A DNA stretch of 7,074 nt from Candidatus Symbiothrix sp. (GCA_031270525.1 JAISXN010000047.1:1-7074); one strand, 5' to 3'. Positions 1-6,354 are shown, numbered from the stretch's first letter. A program made the numbers and translations. Notes: generated from the sequence alone by a model not told the origin.

Positions 1-771
1 ATGATGGATTGTAAAAATGCACTGAACGAATCGGAAGGTGATTATGAAAAAGCAGTAGAAATCATTCGTAAAAAAGGACAGGCTGTGGCCGCAAAACGTG
101 AGGACCGCGAGGCTTCCGAAGGTTGCGTATTGGCAGCTATCAGTGGCGATTTTGCCGCTATCGTAGCTCTTAAATGCGAAACGGATTTCGTAGCCAAAGG
201 CCCGGATTTCATCGCTTTAACTAAAAGTATTCTGGACGCCGCTCTGGCAAACAAACCGGCTAATCCGGAGGCTTTGTTAGCGCTCAATATAGACGGACGC
301 CTTGTTTCGGAATTGATTACCGACCGTATCGGTATTACCGGTGAAAAAATGGAATTAGGCGCTTACGAATACTTGACGGCTCCGACAACCATCGCATATA
401 TTCATCCGGGAAATAAACTGGCTACGATTGCCGGTTTCAATCAGGAAGGCGTTGAATTGCAAGTGGCTAAAGACATTGCCATGCAGGTTGCGGCAATGAA
501 TCCCGTAAGCGTTGACAAAGATACGGTTCCTGCAACTGTCGTTGAAAGAGAAAAGAAAATCGCTCGCGAAAAAGCTATCGAACAAGGGAAACCCGAAAAT
601 ATCCTTGACCGGATCGCCGAAGGCGCTCTCAACAAATATTATCAGGAATTTACGCTCTTGTCGCAGGATTTCGTGAAAGATTCGAAAATAACGATCAGGG
701 AATATTTGCAGAAGCAAAATAAAGATTTGACAGTGACTGATTTTAAGCGTGTTACTTTGAACGTGGATTGA
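1..771 (+). CDS. tsf: Elongation factor Ts, 5'-truncated by the window edge
   Basis: EF-Ts is the cytoplasmic guanine-nucleotide exchange factor that releases GDP from EF-Tu during translation elongation. The 256 visible residues begin at MMDCKNAL, which in this family lies inside the N-terminal UBA-like domain after a stretch such as 'lRe.TGaG'. The ATG at position 1 is therefore probably internal, with about 18-20 residues missing upstream. The EF-Tu-contacting motif TDFVAK is at visible residues 61-66, preceded by LKCE, as expected for the N domain. The C-terminal half carries the dimerisation region and a C-terminal module ending near FKRVTL. Estimated full length is about 275 residues, close to the E. 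coli protein (283). From memory, some Bacteroides EF-Ts proteins carry an extra insert of about 50 residues in the second half; this one does not. rpsB usually lies just upstream. A strong terminator follows the stop codon, so tsf is the last gene of its transcript. Confidence 0.97.
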   Translation: MMDCKNALNESEGDYEKAVEIIRKKGQAVAAKREDREASEGCVLAAISGDFAAIVALKCETDFVAKGPDFIALTKSILDAALANKPANPEALLALNIDGRLVSELITDRIGITGEKMELGAYEYLTAPTTIAYIHPGNKLATIAGFNQEGVELQVAKDIAMQVAAMNPVSVDKDTVPATVVEREKKIAREKAIEQGKPENILDRIAEGALNKYYQEFTLLSQDFVKDSKITIREYLQKQNKDLTVTDFKRVTLNVD

Positions 772-786
772 AATTTTCAATATCAT

Positions 787-829
787 AAAAGGGGTTGTCT
801 CAGTAGATTATGTGAGGCAACCCCTTTTT
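787..829 (+). terminator. Intrinsic terminator of tsf
   Basis: A 16-bp stem (787-802 with 813-828, including one G-T wobble at 798/817) closes a 10-nt loop and ends in a run of five T. It begins 16 nt after the tsf stop codon. The A-run at its 5' side gives a T-run on the other strand, so it could also stop minus-strand transcripts. Confidence 0.93.
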
Positions 830-856
830 ATTTTGTGTTTTCTGTAAGCGACAAAG

Positions 857-1000
857 TGGCTAAATCTCGATATAAATATGTACTTTTAGCCAAATTCTAA
901 ACAATAGACTTGGCTAAATCTCGATATAAATATGCACTTTTAGCCAAATTCTAAACAATAGATTTGGCTAAATCTAATATATTTTATATATTTGTAGCCA
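857..1000 (+). repeat. Three tandem 54-bp-period units, each with an inverted repeat
   Basis: Unit 1 (857-910) and unit 2 (911-964) are identical except at two positions (881/935 and 909/963). Unit 3 starts at 965 and keeps the first 11 bases and the AGCCAAATT block, but has a different 20-bp centre. Each unit contains the inverted repeat TGGCTAAA...TTTAGCCA with the same spacing: 857-864/885-892, 911-918/939-946 and 965-972/993-1000. In unit 3 one arm carries a G at 994 that breaks the symmetry and completes a -7 promoter box. The arrangement looks like a row of operators or binding sites upstream of the ATPase gene. The sequence shows the repeats; the binding role is inferred. Confidence 0.93.
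963..994 (+). promoter_or_regulatory. Bacteroidota-type promoter of the ATPase-fic unit
   Basis: TTTG (-33) at 963-966, a 20-bp spacer, then TATATTTG (-7, consensus TAnnTTTG) at 987-994. It lies within repeat unit 3, so the inverted-repeat arms overlap the -33 box and abut the -7 box. Only 18 nt separate the -7 box from the ATG at 1013, giving a very short leader. Units 1 and 2 have CTTG or GTGG at the -33 position and no TAnnTTTG, so they look inactive as promoters. Confidence 0.85.
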
Positions 1001-1012
1001 AATTGTACAAAG

Positions 1013-2431
1013 ATGAAAACGATTATTGGAAGGAAACGCGAGCAAGAATTGTTCAATCAGTACCTCGAATCGGATAAGCCGGAATTTGTGGCTGTTTACG
1101 GCAGGCGACGAATTGGTAAGACTTTTCTTATCAGGGAGTTTTTTGATAATAAATTTGCATTTTATTTCTCCGGAGTTGAAAACTCGGACAAACAAACGCA
1201 ACTCGAAAATTTTAATATCGCAATAAACCGATACGGCAACATATACTTTCCGCCGGTGAAAAATTGGAGCCGCGCCTTTGAACAGTTAAGAAACGTATTG
1301 GAACAATCGAAAGCAAGAGGACGGAAAGTGGTTTTTATTGACGAACTTCCATGGCTCGATACTCCTGCGTCGGGTTTCATTCCTGCATTCGAATATTTTT
1401 GGAATACTTGGGCTTCGGCCCGGAGCGATATTTTCCTGATAGTTTGCGGTTCGGCTACCTCGTGGATTATCAACAAATTAATCAAAAACCGCGGCGGACT
1501 ACACAATCGTGTTACACGTCAAATAATCCTCAACCCTTTCTCTCTCGACGAGTGTGAAGAATATGCCAGGATAAAGAAATTTGAGTTAGACAAAAAGAAT
1601 ATCCTTGACTATTATATGATTATAGGTGGAGTACCTTACTATTGGGAGCAGTTGAACAAAAGTTTAGGATTGGCAAGCAATATTGATAACTTGTTTTTCA
1701 GAAAAGACGGCGTATTACGGAGTGAGTTCGATAAAATCTACAATTCATTGTTCAAACATTCGGAGAACCATATCCGTATTGTGAACTCTATCGGTAAAAA
1801 ACGAATGGGATTGACCAGAGATGAAATTGTTCGTGGGACAGGTCTGACAAATGGAGGCTCGTTGACCCGGCTGCTTGAAGAACTTGAGCAATGTGGATTT
1901 ATTCGTTCATACAGCAATTATGGGAAGATAATGAAAGAAAAACTGTATCAATTAGTCGATTATTTTTCACTTTTCCATTTGAATTTTATTCAAAACAGTA
2001 AGGCAATCGACGAAAGTTATTGGACAAATATGCTCAACACTCCCACAATAAATAGTTGGCGAGGGTATGCTTTCGAACAGGTTTGTTTAGACCACGTTCC
2101 GCAAATTCGCCGGAAGCTCGGTATTTCGGGCGTGCTGACCTACACTTTGTCGTGGCGCGGAAAAGAAGGTGCGCAAGTCGATTTGCTTATTGAACGGAAT
2201 GACCGTATTATCAATCTTTGTGAAATAAAATATGCCGACGGCGAATATGTTATCACAAAAACAATGGACGAAAATCTCCGGCACAGACGTAGTGCATTTA
2301 TTGCCGAAACGAAAATCCGCAGAACCATTCACACAACAATGATCACAACTTACGGCGTGAAACACAATGCTTACTGGAACAATATCCAATCGGAAGTGGC
2401 AATGGGTGATTTGTTTTTGCAGATTCCCTGA
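1013..2431 (+). CDS. AAA-type ATPase with DUF234 / PD-(D/E)XK nuclease-like C-terminus
   Basis: This 472-residue cytoplasmic protein belongs to the archaeal-type ATPase (ATPase_2) plus DUF234 family. Residues 1-200 form the P-loop ATPase: GRRRIGKT Walker A at 30-37, VVFIDE Walker B at 106-111, a CGSATSW sensor-like motif at 145-151 and a conserved HNR at 164-166. Residues 265-305 read as a winged helix (GLTRDEI...LEELEQCGFI), suggesting DNA contact. The segment near 310-326 (LYQLVDYFSLFHLNFI) is typical of DUF234. The C-terminus has a PD-(D/E)XK-like set: E355 (YAFE), D390 (AQVD) and E404-x-K406 (EIK), all apparently intact. The family is common in prokaryotes but its function is poorly defined; the gene is often patchily distributed and sometimes associated with defence or mobile DNA. 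The start at ATG 1013 fits the promoter just upstream and the usual 'iGRekE' opening. No Shine-Dalgarno is visible. fic follows 35 nt downstream. Domain assignment is strong; cellular role is unknown. Confidence 0.9.
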   Translation: MKTIIGRKREQELFNQYLESDKPEFVAVYGRRRIGKTFLIREFFDNKFAFYFSGVENSDKQTQLENFNIAINRYGNIYFPPVKNWSRAFEQLRNVLEQSKARGRKVVFIDELPWLDTPASGFIPAFEYFWNTWASARSDIFLIVCGSATSWIINKLIKNRGGLHNRVTRQIILNPFSLDECEEYARIKKFELDKKNILDYYMIIGGVPYYWEQLNKSLGLASNIDNLFFRKDGVLRSEFDKIYNSLFKHSENHIRIVNSIGKKRMGLTRDEIVRGTGLTNGGSLTRLLEELEQCGFIRSYSNYGKIMKEKLYQLVDYFSLFHLNFIQNSKAIDESYWTNMLNTPTINSWRGYAFEQVCLDHVPQIRRKLGISGVLTYTLSWRGKEGAQVDLLIERNDRIINLCEIKYADGEYVITKTMDENLRHRRSAFIAETKIRRTIHTTMITTYGVKHNAYWNNIQSEVAMGDLFLQIP

Positions 2432-2446
2432 AAAACGTTATCTTCG
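2416..2446 (+). promoter_or_regulatory. Possible weak secondary promoter for fic
   Basis: TTTG at 2416-2419, a 19-bp spacer, then TATCTTCG at 2439-2446, one mismatch from TAnnTTTG. It overlaps the 3' end of the ATPase gene and ends 20 nt before the fic ATG, the same geometry as the clean promoters here. This is weak evidence; read-through from the ATPase promoter is sufficient to explain fic expression. Confidence 0.3.
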
Positions 2447-2466
2447 CAAAATAATACAGTATTAAA

Positions 2467-3285
2467 ATGATATCCGTCAATAAAATATGGGATACGATTG
2501 AAGCGGAACAACAACGCTACAATAATTTGGAACTGAACGAAATGAAAGATTATAAAAAATTTTATATCTATTCGATTATCGCTCATTCGACTGCTATTGA
2601 AGGTTCCACTTTAACCGAAAAAGATACCCTGCTGCTGTTTGATGAAGGCATAGTCGTAAAAGGAAAATCTATTTTCGAACATTTAATGAATCTCGACTTG
2701 AAAGGAGCTTACGAATATGCTGTTTCTGAAGCCCGGGAAAAAACAAAAATAACGCCGGATTTTCTTAAACAACTCAATTCGCTTGTTATGAAAAATACCG
2801 GCGGAATACACAATATGGCAATTGGCACATTCGATTCAAGCAAAGGAGATTATCGTTTGTGCGGCGTGACGGCGGGTATTGGCGGAAAATCTTATATGGA
2901 CTATAAAAAAGTGCCTGATAACGTAATCCGATTATGTGAGGAGATTAACAAACGCTTAGATTCAAAGAGCCTGAAAGAAGCCTATAATTTATCATTCGAC
3001 GCTCATTTTAATTTAGCGACTATTCACCCATGGGTGGACGGCAACGGAAGGACGTCTCGCTTGCTTATGAATTACATACAATTTTATCAAAATATCGTTC
3101 CAACAAAAATATACAAGGAAGATAAAGGCGAATATATAAAAGCATTGGAAGAAAGCCGAGAAACGAAAACAACCGCTCCTTTCAGGATTTTTATGGCCAA
3201 TCAACATTTGAAAACTTTGCACAGGGCAATTAATAACTATAAAAAAGGCCAAAAGCAAGCGAACGGTTTGGCTTTGCTTTTTTAA
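2467..3285 (+). CDS. Fic-domain protein (class II, probable AMPylase)
   Basis: Fic enzymes usually transfer AMP from ATP to a hydroxyl side chain of a target protein. This 272-residue protein has the complete active-site motif HPWVDGNGRTSR at residues 187-198, with catalytic H187, D191 and the phosphate-binding GNGR loop. An inhibitory-helix motif of the form (S/T)xxxE(G/N) is present at S41-E45-G46, N-terminal to the Fic core, which makes this class II and predicts self-inhibition by the glutamate. The substrate-docking flap is likely near 120-140. No signal peptide or membrane segment is visible, so it is cytoplasmic. The C-terminus (QHLKTLHRAINNYKK...LALLF) resembles that of other short bacterial Fic proteins. 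It follows the ATPase gene by 35 nt on the same strand, suggesting co-transcription, though a weak promoter of its own may exist. No separate antitoxin gene is seen, which fits the built-in inhibitory motif. The protein target is unknown. Confidence 0.92.
   Translation: MISVNKIWDTIEAEQQRYNNLELNEMKDYKKFYIYSIIAHSTAIEGSTLTEKDTLLLFDEGIVVKGKSIFEHLMNLDLKGAYEYAVSEAREKTKITPDFLKQLNSLVMKNTGGIHNMAIGTFDSSKGDYRLCGVTAGIGGKSYMDYKKVPDNVIRLCEEINKRLDSKSLKEAYNLSFDAHFNLATIHPWVDGNGRTSRLLMNYIQFYQNIVPTKIYKEDKGEYIKALEESRETKTTAPFRIFMANQHLKTLHRAINNYKKGQKQANGLALLF
3251..3283 (+). terminator. Intrinsic terminator overlapping the end of fic
   Basis: AAAAGCAAGC (3251-3260) pairs with GCTTTGCTTTT (3271-3281) through 10 bp with one bulged T (3275). 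The loop is 10 nt and a six-T run spans 3278-3283, touching the TAA stop at 3283-3285. An alternative stem of 9 bp (centred on GGCCAAA/TTTGGCT) competes with it. The hairpin thus encodes the last residues of Fic. Confidence 0.5.
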
Positions 3286-3339
3286 ACAAAAATCTATCTT
3301 TTAAAAACGATACGGAAGACTCGGCGACAGGCGATGTTA

Positions 3340-3357
3340 CCGTTACATTAGTAACGG
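3340..3357. repeat. Small perfect hairpin CCGTTAC-ATTA-GTAACGG
   Basis: Seven base pairs around a four-base loop, 55 nt after the fic stop. No T-run follows, so it is not a standard terminator. It could help protect a read-through fic transcript end, or be an operator-like palindrome. Confidence 0.5.
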
Positions 3358-3375
3358 CAATACGATAAATAAAGG

Positions 3376-3431
3376 CCGATTCAAATCAGCTTCATCTCGT
3401 ACTTATTCTTTGCCTTGAGTTGGTGAATCGG
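3376..3431. repeat. Inverted repeat CCGATTCA / TGAATCGG
   Basis: The two 8-base arms (3376-3383 and 3424-3431) are perfect complements separated by 40 bases. Overlapping shorter pairings (CTCGTA 3396-3401 with TACGAG 3446-3451) would compete with this stem. The pairing is seen directly; any RNA structure is inferred. Confidence 0.45.
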
Positions 3432-3534
3432 TAAGCGGCGAGAAATACGAGGCAACCATCAGCAATTTGGTTTTGATTACAAGTACAAAAGACAAGGAAT
3501 GGAATGGTCTTTTTTTGTCGAAAAAGAGAACTTT

Positions 3535-3566
3535 TTTGATTATCTCAAAATATTCCCGTACTTTTG
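3535..3566 (+). promoter_or_regulatory. Bacteroidota-type promoter of parC
   Basis: TTTG at 3535-3538, a 20-bp spacer and TACTTTTG at 3559-3566, both boxes matching consensus exactly. Transcription should begin a few bases after 3566, leaving a leader of roughly 15-20 nt before the ATG at 3588. The -7 box overlaps the TTG codon at 3564, ruling that codon out as the start for transcripts from this promoter. Confidence 0.85.
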
Positions 3567-3587
3567 CAACAACTTAAAAATGGCTTG

Positions 3588-6269
3588 ATGGAATCCGAAT
3601 ATCTCGAAGAAAATATCGAAAACGAAGAACTTGCAAAAGACCATTCCGATTACAAAGTGCCCGCAAATGCGGAAGGTTCACGCTATGTGCTTTCCGGAAT
3701 GTACCAGGATTGGTTCCTGGATTACGCTTCTTATGTGATTTTGGAACGCGCCGTTCCGCATATCAACGACGGATTGAAACCGGTGCAACGCAGAATCCTT
3801 CATACTATGCGGCGATTGGAAGACGGACGTTACAACAAAGTGGCCAACATCGTAGGTGAAACCATGAAGTTCCATCCGCATGGCGATGCATCTATCGGCG
3901 ATGCTTTGGTGCAACTGGGACAGAAGGATTTACTTATTGATTGCCAGGGAAACTGGGGAAATATCCTGACCGGCGACGGCGCCGCAGCTCCCCGTTACAT
4001 CGAAGCCAGACTCTCAAAATTTGCCCTCGAAGTCGTTTTTAATCCCAAAACTACCGCCTGGAAATTATCATACGACGGCCGCAATAAAGAACCGGTTACG
4101 CTTCCCGTCAAATTTCCCTTGCTGTTGATGCAAGGCGTGGAAGGAATCGCCGTCGGTTTGTCGTCCAAAGTACTTTCCCACAACTTCAACGAGTTGATAG
4201 ACGCTTCCGTAGCTTATCTTCACGGTGAAGAATTTACATTGTATCCCGATTTTCAGACCGGCGGATATATCGACGTTTCCCGTTACAACGACGGCGAAAG
4301 AGGCGGCGCAGTGAAAGTGCGGGCTAAAATCAACAAAGTGGATAATAAAACTTTATCCGTCACGGAAATACCTTTCGGAAAAACGACTTCCACTTTGACC
4401 GAATCCATTCTTCGCGCAAACGAAAAAGGCAAGATAAAAATCCGCAAAGTCGATGATATGACCGCTAAAAACGCGGAAATCGTGATTCATCTGGCGCCGG
4501 GCGTTTCTTCCGACAAAACTATCGACGCGCTGTATGCTTTTACGGATTGCGAAATCAGCATTTCACCCAATTGCTGCGTGATTGAAGACAACAAACCGCA
4601 TTTCCTCACGGTTTCCGACGTGCTTAAAAATGTGACGGACAATACTTTGCGTTTGCTGAAATTAGAACTCGAAATCCAAAGGCAGGAATTGCTGGAAAGC
4701 TTGCATTTCGCTTCTTTGGAAAAGATTTTTATCGAAGAGCGTATTTATAAGGACAAGGAATTTGAAAATGCGAAAGACATGGATTCGGCTTTGAATCATG
4801 TTGAGAAGCGGTTGAGAGAATATATCACCACCTCCTCCTCCCCTTCGGGGGGGCTGGAGGAGGCGGGGATAACCCGCGACGATTTGCTGCGCCTCATGGA
4901 AATTAAAATGGGACGCATCCTCAAATTCAACAAAGACAAAGCCGATAATCTGATTGCTTTGTACAAGTCTCAAATTAAGGAAATTGAACATCATATCGAA
5001 CACATTGTCGATTATACAATTGATTGGTTTACCAGGCTAAAAGAAAAATACGGAAAAAATTATCCCCGGAAAACGGAAATCCGTAGCTTCGATACGATTG
5101 AAGCGACCAAAGTGGTGGAAGCCAACGAAAAACTGTACATCAACCGTGAAGAAGGTTTTATCGGTTACGGATTGAAAAAAGATGAATTTGTCTGCAACTG
5201 TTCGGATATCGACGACATCATTATTTTCTACAAAGACGGAAAATACAAGGTTGTCAAAGTCAGCGAAAAAATGTTTGTCGGCAAAAACATCCTCTTTCTC
5301 AATGTTTTCAAACGGAATGATAGCCGTACAATCTATAATGTCATTTACAGGGAAGGCAAAAACGGAGCAAATTTCATCAAACGGTTTCCCGTTACGGGCG
5401 TTACGCGCGACAAAGAGTACGATTTGACCACCGGCAAAACCGGAAGCCGGATTCTGTATTTCTCGGCCAACGCCAACGGTGAAGCCGAAACGGTACGGGT
5501 TATTCTGAAACCCAAGCCTCGTCAGAAACTATTGGTTTTCGACAAGGATTTCAGCGATATCCAAATCAAAGGACGTGCAGCCAAAGGTATTACCTTGACC
5601 AAGGCGGAAATTCACAAGATTTCGCTGAAACAAAAAGGTGGTTCGACCCTGGGCGGACGCCGGGTTTGGTTCGATCACGACGTTTTACGCCTCAATTACG
5701 ATGGTCGCGGCGAATTCCTGGGCGAATTTTTTGCCGACGATTTGGTTCTGGTTGTGCAGGAAAACGGAGAATTTTACACTACCAATTTCGATTCCGGCAA
5801 TCACTATCAGGGACAAATCAAAGTGATTGAGAAATTCAATCCTGATAAAATCTGGTCGGTCGCATTGTACGACGAAGACCAACAGGGTTATCCCTACATC
5901 AAACGTTTCCCGTTCGAAATCAGTAATAAAAAACAAAGCTTCCTGGGAGACAACGCGGCTTCCCGCCTGGTCCTGCTGAGCGATACCGTTTATCCGCGAT
6001 TTGAAGTGACTTTCGGCGGAAATGACGCTTTCCGTGAAGCGTTAATCATTGATGTGGAAGAATTTATCGGCGTAAAAAGCCTGAAAGCCAAAGGGAAACG
6101 AATCACGACCTGCGAAGTGGCGGAAATCCGGGAAATCGAACCGGCGCGTTTCCCCGAACCGGAGACGGAAGATTTGCCTCAACCGGATATCGACATCGAA
6201 CCGGAAGAAGAGGATAAACCTGTAACAGAGTTGATTGATGAAATTACGGGACAACAGCGGTTATTTTGA
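3588..6269 (+). CDS. parC: DNA topoisomerase IV subunit A
   Basis: ParC is the DNA-cutting subunit of topoisomerase IV, which with ParE (not in this window) decatenates replicated chromosomes. From ATG 3588 the protein has 893 residues. Landmarks: QRRILHTM near 67-74 in the winged-helix region, FHPHGDASIGD at 95-105 (quinolone-determining region), and catalytic Tyr137 in AAAPRYIEARLS. The EGIAVGLSS segment (185-193) is typical, and the KEYGKNYPR-type coiled-coil/tower region ends near residue 500. The C-terminal part is a GyrA/ParC-type beta-pinwheel with only a degenerate box (KQKGGSTLGGRR), favouring ParC over GyrA. It ends with an acidic tail and QQRLF. ATG 3588 is chosen because the open frame extends to a TTG at 3564 that lies inside the -7 promoter box. 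Oddities: Ala101 where E. coli GyrA has Ser83, and an in-frame GC-rich hairpin encoding residues 414-427. The gene is single, with its own promoter and terminator. Confidence 0.93.
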   Translation: MESEYLEENIENEELAKDHSDYKVPANAEGSRYVLSGMYQDWFLDYASYVILERAVPHINDGLKPVQRRILHTMRRLEDGRYNKVANIVGETMKFHPHGDASIGDALVQLGQKDLLIDCQGNWGNILTGDGAAAPRYIEARLSKFALEVVFNPKTTAWKLSYDGRNKEPVTLPVKFPLLLMQGVEGIAVGLSSKVLSHNFNELIDASVAYLHGEEFTLYPDFQTGGYIDVSRYNDGERGGAVKVRAKINKVDNKTLSVTEIPFGKTTSTLTESILRANEKGKIKIRKVDDMTAKNAEIVIHLAPGVSSDKTIDALYAFTDCEISISPNCCVIEDNKPHFLTVSDVLKNVTDNTLRLLKLELEIQRQELLESLHFASLEKIFIEERIYKDKEFENAKDMDSALNHVEKRLREYITTSSSPSGGLEEAGITRDDLLRLMEIKMGRILKFNKDKADNLIALYKSQIKEIEHHIEHIVDYTIDWFTRLKEKYGKNYPRKTEIRSFDTIEATKVVEANEKLYINREEGFIGYGLKKDEFVCNCSDIDDIIIFYKDGKYKVVKVSEKMFVGKNILFLNVFKRNDSRTIYNVIYREGKNGANFIKRFPVTGVTRDKEYDLTTGKTGSRILYFSANANGEAETVRVILKPKPRQKLLVFDKDFSDIQIKGRAAKGITLTKAEIHKISLKQKGGSTLGGRRVWFDHDVLRLNYDGRGEFLGEFFADDLVLVVQENGEFYTTNFDSGNHYQGQIKVIEKFNPDKIWSVALYDEDQQGYPYIKRFPFEISNKKQSFLGDNAASRLVLLSDTVYPRFEVTFGGNDAFREALIIDVEEFIGVKSLKAKGKRITTCEVAEIREIEPARFPEPETEDLPQPDIDIEPEEEDKPVTELIDEITGQQRLF
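4831..4863. repeat. GC-rich palindromic hairpin inside parC
   Basis: CCTCCTCC (4831-4838) pairs with GGAGGAGG (4856-4863). Inside it CCCC (4840-4843) pairs with GGGG (4848-4851) around a TTCG loop, the very stable C(UUCG)G form in RNA. It includes a run of seven G (4847-4853). Codons here (TCC TCC TCC CCT TCG GGG GGG) differ sharply from surrounding parC codons. It encodes the low-complexity linker TTSSSPSGGLEEAG with no frame disruption. It looks like a mobile palindromic repeat that landed in the gene; that origin is inferred. Confidence 0.75.
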
Positions 6270-6317
6270 TTATGCAAATCCTTGACGAAGTCAGGAAATG
6301 ATTATTCAGAAACATTC

Positions 6318-6354
6318 AAAAGGTGGAATCTTATCTCCGGATTCCACCTTTTTT
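6318..6354 (+). terminator. Intrinsic terminator of parC
   Basis: A perfect 13-bp stem (6318-6330 with 6340-6352) closes a 9-nt loop and ends in a six-T run (6349-6354), starting 48 nt after the parC stop. The A-run on the 5' side gives a short T-run on the minus strand, so it may also end the convergent lipoprotein transcript. Confidence 0.93.

Larger units (their letters stand above)
3286..3534. other. Non-coding interval between fic and the parC promoter
   Basis: No convincing gene is seen in these 249 bases. They contain a 7-bp perfect hairpin (3340-3357), an 8-bp long-range inverted repeat (3376-3383 with 3424-3431), CTCGTA/TACGAG (3396-3401 with 3446-3451) and homopolymer T runs near 3520-3526. 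Two short stretches translate like ordinary protein but have no start: frame through 3309-3365 (DTEDSATGDVTVTLVTAIR then stop) and 3419-3510 (VGESVSGEKYEATISNLVL...). They may be vestiges of a lost gene. No tRNA cloverleaf fits. Confidence 0.5.

Noticed and set aside
355..786. Open frame of 143 codons on the minus strand
   Set aside because: It lies wholly opposite tsf, has no family signature or promoter and crosses the tsf stop; it is a shadow frame.
857..1000. CRISPR array
   Set aside because: Only three units, the period contains no unique spacers, and units 1 and 2 match along their full length, so these are plain tandem repeats.
962..1003. Invertible (phase-variable) promoter flanked by inverted repeats
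   Set aside because: The arms are 8-9 bp and only about 25 bp apart, far shorter than known Bacteroides invertible promoters, and no recombinase gene is present.
3273..3302. Promoter TTTG-N18-TATCTTTT after fic
   Set aside because: The spacer is too short and the last base of the -7 box is wrong; no gene follows.
3371..3460. tRNA gene in the fic-parC spacer
   Set aside because: Inverted repeats are present but no T-arm GTTCRA motif or cloverleaf geometry fits.
857..3534. Insertion sequence or integron carrying the ATPase and fic
   Set aside because: No transposase or integrase, no terminal inverted repeats spanning the unit and no flanking target duplication could be found by eye.
4662..5003. 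Open frame of 113 codons on the minus strand within parC
   Set aside because: Composition follows the antisense of parC, including the hairpin read as a Gly run; no start signal.
3588..6269. DNA gyrase subunit A
   Set aside because: Overall similarity, the degenerate C-terminal box and the acidic tail fit Bacteroidota ParC better than GyrA, although the two families are related and the call rests on recall.
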